Below, one piece after another: positions 27,194-35,530 of a DNA stretch of 64,000 nucleotides. Under the pieces are notes generated by a model. It searched no databases. It saw nothing but the letters and a program-made list of their open reading frames with translations, and had not been told where the DNA came from. The stretch comes from DASQJL01 sp036380835 (GTDB taxonomy: Bacteria > Eisenbacteria > RBG-16-71-46 > SZUA-252). The DNA is taken from NCBI GenBank assembly GCA_036380835.1, contig DASVDZ010000047.1:9997-73996 (forward strand), written 5' to 3'. Position numbers and translations under genes: made by a program. Every line of letters starts with the position of its first letter. The stretch's first letter is position 1.

Positions 27194-29540
27194 CGGCCCG
27201 CGGCGGCCGCGCGGCGGGCTCCAGGCGCGGATCTTCCTGACCTTCGGCGTCATCGTCGTCGGCCTGGTGGCCGCCGCGGTCACGTTCTTCGTGCGCTCCG
27301 AAAGCGACTCGCTCCTGCGCGAGACGCGGAAGCGCGGCCTCGCCGTCGCGCGGAGCATCGCCTGGCTCTCCACGCCGTCCCTCCTCTCCTACAACTACAT
27401 CGCCTTGAATCAGGCGGCGAGCCGCTCCCAGGCCGGAGGCGAGATCGCCTACGTCGTGATCTACGACAAGGAGGGCCAGATCGCCGCGGACAGCCGGGTC
27501 CGGAATTCGTTCGGGCAGCCGCCGCGGGACGCCGCCGACTACGAGGCGCAGTCGGTTCGCGAGGAGCGCTGGAAGTTCATCCCGCTGCGACGCCCCGGGG
27601 AGCCCCGGATCCTCGAGATCCTGCTCCCCGTGTTCGTGGACGGCTATCAGGTGAAGTGGGGCACCGTGCGGGTCGGGCTGTCGCTCGAGAACGTCGATCG
27701 CGAGATCGCGGCGCTGACGCAGAACCTGGTGGTGGCCGGCATCCTGGCCGCCATGCTCTGCCTCTTCGCCGCGCGCGCGGCCGCGGGGAGCATCACCCGC
27801 CCGATCGCGCGCCTGGTCTCCGCGACCCGCGCGATCGCGAAGGGCGACTACTCGCAGCGCGTGAATCTCCGGACGGGCGACGAGCTGGAGACCCTGGCGT
27901 GGCACTTCGACCGCATGGCCGACGAGGTGCAGCGACAGCAGGCCGAGATCCTCGCCAGCCGCGAGAACCTCGCGCGGATGAACCAGACCCTGGAGGCGGC
28001 GGTCGACGCCCGGACCCACGCGCTCGTGGAATCGGAGGCGAAGTACCGCGTCCTCTTCGAATCGTCTCCCCAGGGGCTCCTGATCGTCCAGTCGGGGAAG
28101 GCGGTGTTCGCGAATCCGGCCATCGAGCGCATCTCGGGCCGCCGCGCCGCCCGGCTCCTCGAGGCGGGATTCGACCCCGTGGACCTCTTCACCGAGGAGG
28201 CCCACGACGGAATCCGCATGTCGATCGCGTTCCCCGAGCAGCACACCGCTCAGATCACGACCGAGATCATCCGCACCACCGGCGAGCACGTGCCCGTGGA
28301 GGTGCAGACGGCGCCGCTCGTGTTCCAGAACGAGCCGGCGACGATGATGCTCATCTCGGACGTCTCGAAGCTCCGGGACCTCCAAGATCGCCTCATGCGC
28401 GGCGAGAAACTCCGGGCGCTGGGGGAGCTGGCGGCCGGCGTGGCGCACGACTTCAACAACAACCTCGGCATCATCCTGGGCCGGACGCAGCTCCTGCTCC
28501 TCCGCGCGACCGACCCCGACGTCGTGTCGGGACTGAACGTGATCCGCCAGGCCGCGACCGACGGGGGCGAGGCCGTCCGCCGGATCCAGCAGTTCAGCCG
28601 GGTTCGGGAAGACGGGACGCACGAGCCGCTCGACCTGCCGGAGCTGGCGGCCGAGGTCGTCGAGATCACGCGCGGCAAGTGGAAGAACGAGGCGGAGCGG
28701 CGCGGCGTGAAGGTGGACGTCCGGGTCGAGTCGCGGGACCCGCGGCCGATCCTCGGCTCGCGCGCCGAGATCCGCGAGGCGCTGACGAACCTGATCTTCA
28801 ACGCCGTGGACGCCCTCCCTCAGGGCGGCTCCATCGCCATCCGCTGCGGCTCCGAGGATTCGGTCTCGGTGGTCGAGGTGGCGGACGACGGCGTCGGCAT
28901 GACGGACGACGTGAGGGCGAGGATCTTCGAGCCGTTCTACACGACCAAGGGGCTCTCCGGCACCGGCCTCGGGCTCTCGATGGTCTACGGCATCGTCTCA
29001 CGGCACCGCGGGACGGTCGACGTGACGACCGCCCCGGGGGCCGGGACCACGGTGCGCATGCGGTTCCCGGTGACGGAGCGAGCCGAACCGGCCCCGCCGG
29101 CGGAGCCGGCGAAACGGACCTCGGTCCGCGCCCGGGTCCTCGTCGTCGACGACGAGCCGGAGATCCTGAGCGTCCTCCGCGAGGCGCTCACCGAGACCGG
29201 GCACGAGGTCACGACGGCGGGATCGGGCACCGAGGGGATCGAGCGCTTCCGCGAGGGAACGTTCGACGCCGTGCTCTCGGATCTCGGCATGGCCGACGTG
29301 AGCGGCTGGGAGCTGGCGCGGGTCGTCCGGGCGGAGGGCCCGCCGCGGATCGTGCTGGGCCTCGTCACCGGATGGGGCGCGACGATCAGCGACGAGATGG
29401 TGAACGCGCACGGCGTGAACTTCGTCGTGAGCAAGCCGTTCGACGTCGCCCAGCTCATCGCGCAACTCGACGAATCGCTCGGCCCGCGGGAGGCTACTCC
29501 TCGGAAATCCGCTTCACCCAGCGAGTATCGCCCGACTTGA
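27171..29540 (+). CDS. Hybrid sensor histidine kinase (HAMP-PAS-HisKA-HATPase-REC)
   Basis: A 789-residue membrane kinase. TM1 is about residues 22-44, then a ~140-residue periplasmic sensor domain, TM2 about 185-208, a HAMP domain (SITRPIARLV), a coiled coil, a PAS domain, the H-box GVAHDFNNNLG, the N-box NLIFNAVDALP, G-boxes DDGVGM and GTGLGLSMVYG, and a C-terminal receiver. The receiver keeps the acidic pair VVDDEPE, the phosphoacceptor Asp in LSDLGM and Lys in SKPFD, so it looks functional. It overlaps the binding-protein gene by 23 bases. No separate output regulator is adjacent. The 3' end overlaps the convergent GNAT gene by 47 bases. Confidence 0.93.
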   Translation: MDDTSLADGPRRPRGGLQARIFLTFGVIVVGLVAAAVTFFVRSESDSLLRETRKRGLAVARSIAWLSTPSLLSYNYIALNQAASRSQAGGEIAYVVIYDKEGQIAADSRVRNSFGQPPRDAADYEAQSVREERWKFIPLRRPGEPRILEILLPVFVDGYQVKWGTVRVGLSLENVDREIAALTQNLVVAGILAAMLCLFAARAAAGSITRPIARLVSATRAIAKGDYSQRVNLRTGDELETLAWHFDRMADEVQRQQAEILASRENLARMNQTLEAAVDARTHALVESEAKYRVLFESSPQGLLIVQSGKAVFANPAIERISGRRAARLLEAGFDPVDLFTEEAHDGIRMSIAFPEQHTAQITTEIIRTTGEHVPVEVQTAPLVFQNEPATMMLISDVSKLRDLQDRLMRGEKLRALGELAAGVAHDFNNNLGIILGRTQLLLLRATDPDVVSGLNVIRQAATDGGEAVRRIQQFSRVREDGTHEPLDLPELAAEVVEITRGKWKNEAERRGVKVDVRVESRDPRPILGSRAEIREALTNLIFNAVDALPQGGSIAIRCGSEDSVSVVEVADDGVGMTDDVRARIFEPFYTTKGLSGTGLGLSMVYGIVSRHRGTVDVTTAPGAGTTVRMRFPVTERAEPAPPAEPAKRTSVRARVLVVDDEPEILSVLREALTETGHEVTTAGSGTEGIERFREGTFDAVLSDLGMADVSGWELARVVRAEGPPRIVLGLVTGWGATISDEMVNAHGVNFVVSKPFDVAQLIAQLDESLGPREATPRKSASPSEYRPT

Positions 29541-30003
29541 GCCGTCGCTGGCGGTAGCCCATCGCCGCGAGAAAGCGCTCCCCGTCGTCGTATCCCTCCG
29601 GAACGTCCGCCGCGATCGTCGGAACGCCGAACTCGTCCGACAGGAACCCCTCCACCAGCTCGAGCGCCGCGCGGCCGTACCCCTTGCCCCGTTCGGCTTG
29701 GGCCAGAAGGAGCCCGCGAAGCGTGGCCGGCACCTCGTCCGAGCCGACCTCGACTTCGATCGTCCCGATGAGGGTCTTGCTGTCGGTGCGCCGAACGGCG
29801 AAGTAGAAGCGGTTCTCGTCCGAGATCGCCTCCTCGTACATCATCTCGACGTCGACCGGATCGAAATCGGCGTTGCCGGTCAGCGCCTCGAAGTAGTCGG
29901 GGGCGTCGAGGTAGACCTTCCAGATCGCGGGGAGGTGCTCGACGCCGGGCACCTCGAGGTAGACCAGGGGCCCGTCGATACGCGTGGTGGTGGATCCGCT
30001 CAT
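29494..30003 (-). CDS. GNAT-family N-acetyltransferase
   Basis: A 169-residue acetyltransferase of the RimJ/RimL-like GNAT type. Motif A resembles LLLAQAERGKGYGRAALELV, the acetyl-CoA pyrophosphate-binding loop (Q/RxxGxG/A: ERGKGYG), preceded by LIGTIEVEVGSDE and followed by AAMGYRQRR. It probably acetylates an amine on a protein or small molecule; the substrate is unknown. ATG at 30003 overlaps the TGA of the M6 protease gene (ATGA), so it is the last gene of the long minus-strand run. Its 3' end overlaps the convergent kinase gene by 47 bases. Confidence 0.85.
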   Translation of the reverse strand: MSGSTTTRIDGPLVYLEVPGVEHLPAIWKVYLDAPDYFEALTGNADFDPVDVEMMYEEAISDENRFYFAVRRTDSKTLIGTIEVEVGSDEVPATLRGLLLAQAERGKGYGRAALELVEGFLSDEFGVPTIAADVPEGYDDGERFLAAMGYRQRRLKSGDTRWVKRISEE

Positions 30004-32960
30004 CGCAGGAGTACCGCCTTTTGGACGCGCGTCCGATTGCCGGAGCGCAGCTCGAAGAGGTAGACGCCCGATCCGACCGGCCGTCCGTGGTCGTCGGTGC
30101 CGTCCCACGTGAACGCGGCGTCCGACGGGACGCCCCGTCCCTGGGCCAGGGTCCGGACGGCGCTGCCGTCCGCACGGTAGACGCGTAGCACAAAGGGGGC
30201 GTCGCGGTCCAGCGTGACCGGGATCGTCGCGCGGGGGTTGAAGGGATTGGGTCGAATCCGTCCCAGCGTCAGGGCGCGCGGCGCGCCGTCCCCCTCCGCC
30301 GGCACCCGCACCGGGACCGGGCCCGCCTCCACCGACGTCTCCCCGGCTCGCGAGACGACGAGCCAGTACCGGTACGAGCCTCCGGGAGCGACGTCGAGGT
30401 CGACGTACGCCCCGTCGCCGAGGGCGCCCGGGATGGTCGCGATGCGGCTCCGCGCGCCCGAACCGGCCGCCCGGTCGATCCCGACGGTCACCGCGCGATC
30501 GCGCGAGACCGTCCAGTCGAGCCGCACGGAGGGCGGCTCCCCCGCCGGCGCCGACGCGTCGAATCGCTGCAGCTCGATGGCGGTCGTCGCGCACGGGGCG
30601 TCGCCCGTGACCAGCACGTCGTCGATCCACCATCCGAGCCCTTCGTCGGGAGGCTGGGACGTGAACCGGAACGCGATCTGGACGACGCCCGAGTACCCCG
30701 TGAGCGGGACGGCCGCCTCGGTGAACGTGGTCTGGGTGCCGCTCCACTTGTCGCCGGTGTTGTATCCGCCGACCGGCGTGAGCGGCGTCCACGTGGCGCC
30801 GGAGTTGGTGCTGATCTCGACGCTCAGCCCATCGAAGGCGAACTGCGTATCGTAGCGCTGCCAGAACCGAAGCGTGTCGGCGATGCCCTCGAGTCGAATG
30901 GGCTGGCTCACGAGGCGCGCGTCCTCCGAGGGCGCGTAGTGCCCGATCAACCCCGACGGGCCGAGGCGCCACGCCCAGGTCCCCCCGGGCGTATGGTTGA
31001 TTCCCGATTCCCGGTGCCACTCGTTGACCCCGCCGCACCCCGCCGGGATCGCGACCCAGAGGCGGCTCGTACCCTCGAAATCCTCGCAGATCCCGCTCCG
31101 CTGGCCGAGGAGGACCTGGACGCTGTCCTCCATCACGAGGCCCGCGGGGCCGTTCACGACGTAATGGAAGCTCACCCCCTCCGGATCGGGGCTCGAATTG
31201 ATGGCGGCATAGATGGTGGTGCCCGAGTCGGAGGCCGCGCCGGGGATCGCTCCGTAGTAGATGGAATCCGCCAGGAGCCCGATGTAGAGGCTCGTGGTCT
31301 GGACCCGGGCGCTCAGCTCGCCCGTGGCCGTGTTTCCGAGATTGAGGAGCGGGAATCGGAAGCGCACCGTCTCGCCCGGCTCCGCCAAGCCGTTCCCGTT
31401 GTTGTTGGGGAATCCGTCGAGCGGCGAATCGTCCATCACCACGGCCCGCCGGCGGACGGTGGTCCCGCCGACGTAGAAGTCGGCCAGGATCGACTGGCCG
31501 ACCTCCGCCACGTTCTGGACGGAGACCTGGGAGATGCCGCCGCAGTACGAGTTGCTGTTCGGGCAGGTCGTCGGATCGAACGTGGTGCGCGCGGCGAGCC
31601 CCGGCCACGGATCGTAGCGGTCGCCGCGATTTCCGCGCACGCTCACCGTCCCCTCGCACACGGTCTGCGACGCCGACGATCCGCTGCTCCAATCGAGGTT
31701 CTGCACCCCGGTGAAACCGCCCGCCGATTCGACGCCGCCGCCCTCCTCGACGTCCACCATCTTGTGCGAGGCGTCGTTGTTCCCGATGATCCCGCCGTCC
31801 ACGTGATAGATCAGGAGCCCGTGCGACGGCGGGTTGCCGTCGAGGTTGTCCTCGATCGAGTTCCGCACCAGGCCGGCGTCGAATCCGATCGGCTGGCGGT
31901 TCTCGAGGAGGAAGTACTCGCTCGCGTCGACGCCGTTGGTCCATAGCCGGAAGACGCGGCCCGACGTCTCGACCGGGGGAACGGTCACGCCCGTGGAGTC
32001 CTGGAGCACCCAGACCGGTTCGACCCAGCCGAGCTGCACCTTGCAGAACGCCGATTGGTGCGCGGGCGAGCTTCCCATCGTCTCGCCGTACCGGTGGGTG
32101 TAGAGCCCCGACGCCATCAGGTCCCACTCGCCGAGCCCCTCGCTCGCTCCGGGCGCGCCGCTCGTGTCGTAGAGATCGGGGAGGCCGAGCACGTGCCCGA
32201 ATTCGTGACAGAAGACGCCGATGGTCATGAGCTGGCCCGCCGTCGTCCACGGCGTCGTGATGCCCCACCGCTCGGGCTCGGTCGTGTACGGGAACGCGAG
32301 GATGCCGTCCACCGACGCGGCGCCGCCCGGGAGGTTCCACTTGTGGGACCAGATGTCGCTCTCCTGGCCCGTCTCCTCGCCGCCGGGGCCGGCGTGGACG
32401 ATGAAGATGCCGTCCACCACGCCGTCCCCGTCTCCGTCGAACTGCGAGAAGTCGACGTCGGGATCGGCGAGCCGGATCGCGTCGAGCGCCATCTGCTGCG
32501 CGTTGAACGGCGCGCCGCCGAAGCCGCCCTGGTTGTTCGTGTAGTCGCTGTAGGGGCGTGGGGCCGTGTACCACTTCGTGACGAAGCCCGTGATGTCGAA
32601 TTGCCCGAGCGACGTCTCGTTGTAGTAGTCGCGCATGCTCCCGGTCGGCACCACCCCCTGGCTGAAGAGGAGCGTGTCGAAGTCGGCGGGCGTGTGATCG
32701 ACGGTGTCCGCGGGCATGTCGGTGAACTGGAGGAGGATCACCACGCCCCGGAGCGTCACGCCAGCCGTGCGGCGCGCGCGCTCGGGCGCGTCGACGCCGA
32801 GCGGCCGAACCGGGAGGCGCGGCGCCGGAAGTCCGGCGGCGAAACGTCCGGCGGCGAGGCCGGCGGGGAGCCCGCGGGGGTAGACGGGGGGCGCCGCGGG
32901 ACACGCCGAAGCCCAGAGCAAAGCCAAGGACCCGGCGATGACCGCGAACGCGCGCAACAA
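30000..32960 (-). CDS. M6-family secreted metalloprotease with FlgD-like C-terminal domain
   Basis: A 986-residue secreted protease. A signal sequence (LLWASAC, possibly a weak lipobox) is followed by a Pro/Gly-rich propeptide-like stretch. The M6 (immune inhibitor A-like) catalytic domain has the zinc motif HEFGH at 252-256 and the downstream LGLPDLYD aspartate. A DGDGDG calcium-type loop lies near 175-180. Beta-sandwich domains follow, and the last ~85 residues are a FlgD-type Ig-like sorting domain (IRPNPFNPRATI, FTWDGTDDHG, SGVYLFEL). Such tails occur on secreted proteins of FCB-group relatives. It lies 37 bases after the GT2 gene and overlaps the GNAT start. Confidence 0.92.
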   Translation of the reverse strand: MLRAFAVIAGSLALLWASACPAAPPVYPRGLPAGLAAGRFAAGLPAPRLPVRPLGVDAPERARRTAGVTLRGVVILLQFTDMPADTVDHTPADFDTLLFSQGVVPTGSMRDYYNETSLGQFDITGFVTKWYTAPRPYSDYTNNQGGFGGAPFNAQQMALDAIRLADPDVDFSQFDGDGDGVVDGIFIVHAGPGGEETGQESDIWSHKWNLPGGAASVDGILAFPYTTEPERWGITTPWTTAGQLMTIGVFCHEFGHVLGLPDLYDTSGAPGASEGLGEWDLMASGLYTHRYGETMGSSPAHQSAFCKVQLGWVEPVWVLQDSTGVTVPPVETSGRVFRLWTNGVDASEYFLLENRQPIGFDAGLVRNSIEDNLDGNPPSHGLLIYHVDGGIIGNNDASHKMVDVEEGGGVESAGGFTGVQNLDWSSGSSASQTVCEGTVSVRGNRGDRYDPWPGLAARTTFDPTTCPNSNSYCGGISQVSVQNVAEVGQSILADFYVGGTTVRRRAVVMDDSPLDGFPNNNGNGLAEPGETVRFRFPLLNLGNTATGELSARVQTTSLYIGLLADSIYYGAIPGAASDSGTTIYAAINSSPDPEGVSFHYVVNGPAGLVMEDSVQVLLGQRSGICEDFEGTSRLWVAIPAGCGGVNEWHRESGINHTPGGTWAWRLGPSGLIGHYAPSEDARLVSQPIRLEGIADTLRFWQRYDTQFAFDGLSVEISTNSGATWTPLTPVGGYNTGDKWSGTQTTFTEAAVPLTGYSGVVQIAFRFTSQPPDEGLGWWIDDVLVTGDAPCATTAIELQRFDASAPAGEPPSVRLDWTVSRDRAVTVGIDRAAGSGARSRIATIPGALGDGAYVDLDVAPGGSYRYWLVVSRAGETSVEAGPVPVRVPAEGDGAPRALTLGRIRPNPFNPRATIPVTLDRDAPFVLRVYRADGSAVRTLAQGRGVPSDAAFTWDGTDDHGRPVGSGVYLFELRSGNRTRVQKAVLLR

Positions 32961-32997
32961 CCCGACTCCCTCCGGCAGGGGAAAGTCGTGACGCTGC

Positions 32998-34440
32998 TTA
33001 GGTTTCGGCGGGAGCTACCTGCGCGCGCCCGAATCCGGTCCGCTCCTGCTTCCCCCAGCCGCCACGTCCCAAAATGATATCCACCATGGCGCCGAGGCGG
33101 AAGAAGAGAGTGAGGATTCGGTAGGTGAAGTTCTCGAGGACCCCGATGCCGATCATGAGGGCGAAATCACCCCAGGAGCGGTAGAGGCCGAACGAGAGCT
33201 CCTCGAGGAACACGGCGGAGATCGAGAGGAACGCTCCCGAGGTGACCGAGAGGAAGAGGAACGCCCAGAAGTAGAGGGGCGAGAGGAAGCCGAGGAAGAA
33301 GGCGATCGGGATGATGATGTAGCCGACCAGCTCGACGATCGGTCCCATCACCTCGAAGAGCACGTAGTACGGCATGCCGATCCATCGGAGCGAACCGGAG
33401 TTCCGTTCCCAGAGGATCGAGCGGTGCATCCAGAGGGAGTGGATGAGGCCGCGGTGCCAGCGGCCGCGCTGCCGCGCGAGCGCCCGGACCCGCTCCGGCA
33501 CCTCGGTCCAGCAGATCGGATCGGGAAGGAAGACGATCGAGTAGGGGCGCTTCGCCCGGCGCATGTGGTGATGCAGCCGAAGCACGAGCTCCATGTCCTC
33601 GGTCACGACGTCGGAGCGATAGCCCCCGACCTCGATCACGACGTCCTTGCGGAAGAGGCTGAAGACGCCGGAGAGGATGAGCAGGTTGTTCATCGCGGAG
33701 AGGCCGAGCCGGCTCGCGACGAAGGCGCGCAGGTATTCGACGACCTGGAAGCCGGCGAGGATCTTCTGCGGGAGCCGCGGCTCGACGACCCGTCCGCGTT
33801 CCACCCGGCAGCCGTTCACCACGCGCACCTGGCCTCCGACGGCGATCACCTTGTCGGGATCCTCGAGGAGCGGGCGCACCACGCGGAGGAGCGCGTTGTC
33901 CTGGAAGACCGTGTCGGCGTCGATCGTACAGAAGAGCGGATAGCGCGACACGTTGATCCCCGCGTTCAGGGCGGCGCTCTTTCCGGCGTGCTCCTTGTCG
34001 ACGACCACCAGGTTGGGGACGGAGGCCGAGCGGTAGATGCCGCGAATCGAGCCCAGCACGGGGAGGCTCTTCCGGGTCACGGCCTCGCGGCGCTCGAGCT
34101 TGAAGTCGCGGGCGAGCTCGCGAAGCGTTCCGTCGGTCGATCCGTCGTTGATGACGATCACCTCGTGCTGCGGATAGTCGAGCGACAGCACGGAACGGAC
34201 CGACTCCACCACCGTCGTCGCCTCGTTGTACGCCGGGACCAGCACGCTGATCGGGAACGTGAAGTGCGACTTGGCCACGGCCTCGTAGTCGGCGTAGAAG
34301 TTCTGCGCCAGCCGCCGGCGCATGTCGAAGAACGAGAGGATCAGGAGCCCGAACAGGACGAGCTGAAGGGCCGTGAAGTAGACCAGGATCACGACGCTGA
34401 TCACGTTCAGCGCGTCGAAGAACCAGACCGGAACGGTCAT
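32998..34440 (-). CDS. Processive family 2 glycosyltransferase (PgaC/BcsA-like)
   Basis: A 480-residue inner-membrane synthase. There is one N-terminal membrane segment, a cytoplasmic GT-A domain and about four C-terminal membrane segments. Catalytic signatures are PAYNEATTV, the DGSTDGT donor-binding loop, DAD in CTIDADTVF, TED in VVTEDMEL and QRGRW in ARQRGRWHRG. The D, DxD, TED and QxxRW set marks processive synthases such as those making poly-N-acetylglucosamine, hyaluronan or cellulose. The HEAT and TPR-barrel genes lie immediately upstream, with 9- and 10-base gaps. Together they resemble a polysaccharide synthesis and export unit; E. coli yaiP-yaiO is the closest arrangement I know. 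The polymer is unknown. Confidence 0.9.
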   Translation of the reverse strand: MTVPVWFFDALNVISVVILVYFTALQLVLFGLLILSFFDMRRRLAQNFYADYEAVAKSHFTFPISVLVPAYNEATTVVESVRSVLSLDYPQHEVIVINDGSTDGTLRELARDFKLERREAVTRKSLPVLGSIRGIYRSASVPNLVVVDKEHAGKSAALNAGINVSRYPLFCTIDADTVFQDNALLRVVRPLLEDPDKVIAVGGQVRVVNGCRVERGRVVEPRLPQKILAGFQVVEYLRAFVASRLGLSAMNNLLILSGVFSLFRKDVVIEVGGYRSDVVTEDMELVLRLHHHMRRAKRPYSIVFLPDPICWTEVPERVRALARQRGRWHRGLIHSLWMHRSILWERNSGSLRWIGMPYYVLFEVMGPIVELVGYIIIPIAFFLGFLSPLYFWAFLFLSVTSGAFLSISAVFLEELSFGLYRSWGDFALMIGIGVLENFTYRILTLFFRLGAMVDIILGRGGWGKQERTGFGRAQVAPAET

Positions 34441-34449
34441 CGTCTCACC

Positions 34450-35520
34450 TCACGCGTCCGACGCGGCCGGCGGCATCGCCACCGCCACGCCCATCGAGGT
34501 CAGGGCTTCCACCGCGCAGTCGCGCGCGAAGCGATCGTCGGATTCGAGCGCGCGCATCAGGATCGCCTTCGAGGGCTCGCCGAGGCGGACCAGGGCGTCG
34601 AGGGCGTTCCGCCGCACCCACCACGACCGGTCGCGGAGCGCCTCGCCGAGCGCGCCGGCGGCGGTCGTGTCTCCGATCGCCCCGAGCGCCTCGGCCGCGT
34701 GGGCGCGCACGTACCAGACCGGGTCCTCGAGGAGCGGCAGGACGAGCGGCGCCGTCGAGCGGTCCGCGATCGAGCCGAGCGCCCACGCGCCGGCCGAGCG
34801 CACGTCGGGCTCGCCGTCGAGGAGCGCGTCGCCGAGCGACCGCGCCGCGCGCGCGTCCTTGATCTCGCCCAGGATCCGCGCGGCCCAGAACCGCGCCCGT
34901 GGCGTCCCCTCGCGAAGCGCCCGGATCAGGAGGGGCGCCGTCCGCGCGCCCATCTCGATGCAGATCGCCGCGATGCGCGCCGAGACGGCCTGTTCGTGTT
35001 TTCCGAGGAGCCCCACGAGCGCCTCCTCGGCGGCCTGGAGCCGCATCCGCCCCAGCGAGCGCGCCGCCACGTTCCGCACGTCCGCGTCCCGATCCTCGAG
35101 CGCCGCCAGGAGCGTCGGGACCGACGCCGGCACCTTGAGTTCCCCAAGGACGCGGAGCGCGTGCGCGCGCGTCCACTTGAGCGGGCTCTTCGCGCTCCGG
35201 AGGAGCCGCGCCACGACGCCGTGCGTTTCGAGCGCCTGGATCACGTCGAGTCGCAGGTTGAGCTCGAGCTGGCTCGCCTCCTCGGCGGCGAGCTCGGACC
35301 AGCGCCCTCCCACCGCCGCGGCGATCCCCCGGAGGGCCTCGTCCCGCTCCTCGGGCGCGGAGAGCAGGAGGAACCGCTTCCTCAGGTCGTCGAGGAACCG
35401 GCGCTTCGCGCCCTCCTCCCGGTTCGAATAGATCTTGTTCGCGATCGCGGCGATCGTCGTCAGCGCCACGATGAAGAGAAGGAGCCCCAGCGTGATGAGG
35501 AGCGTCCGGAATTCGATCAC
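34450..35520 (-). CDS. Membrane-anchored HEAT-repeat protein
   Basis: A 356-residue protein with an N-terminal membrane anchor (LLITLGLLLFIVALTTIAAIA) followed by about eight HEAT/PBS-like repeats of ~31 residues. Examples are DVRSAGAWALGSIADRS, PVWYVRAHAAEALGAIG and DRSWWVRRNALDALVRLG. The repeats face the cytoplasm or periplasm depending on topology; a short N-terminus before the anchor favours the repeats in the cytoplasm. It sits between the GT2 synthase and the TPR-barrel genes with gaps of about ten bases. A scaffold linking synthase and exporter is the simplest inference. GTG start at 35520. Confidence 0.85.
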   Translation of the reverse strand: MIEFRTLLITLGLLLFIVALTTIAAIANKIYSNREEGAKRRFLDDLRKRFLLLSAPEERDEALRGIAAAVGGRWSELAAEEASQLELNLRLDVIQALETHGVVARLLRSAKSPLKWTRAHALRVLGELKVPASVPTLLAALEDRDADVRNVAARSLGRMRLQAAEEALVGLLGKHEQAVSARIAAICIEMGARTAPLLIRALREGTPRARFWAARILGEIKDARAARSLGDALLDGEPDVRSAGAWALGSIADRSTAPLVLPLLEDPVWYVRAHAAEALGAIGDTTAAGALGEALRDRSWWVRRNALDALVRLGEPSKAILMRALESDDRFARDCAVEALTSMGVAVAMPPAASDA

Positions 35521-35530
35521 GGGCGCCTCC

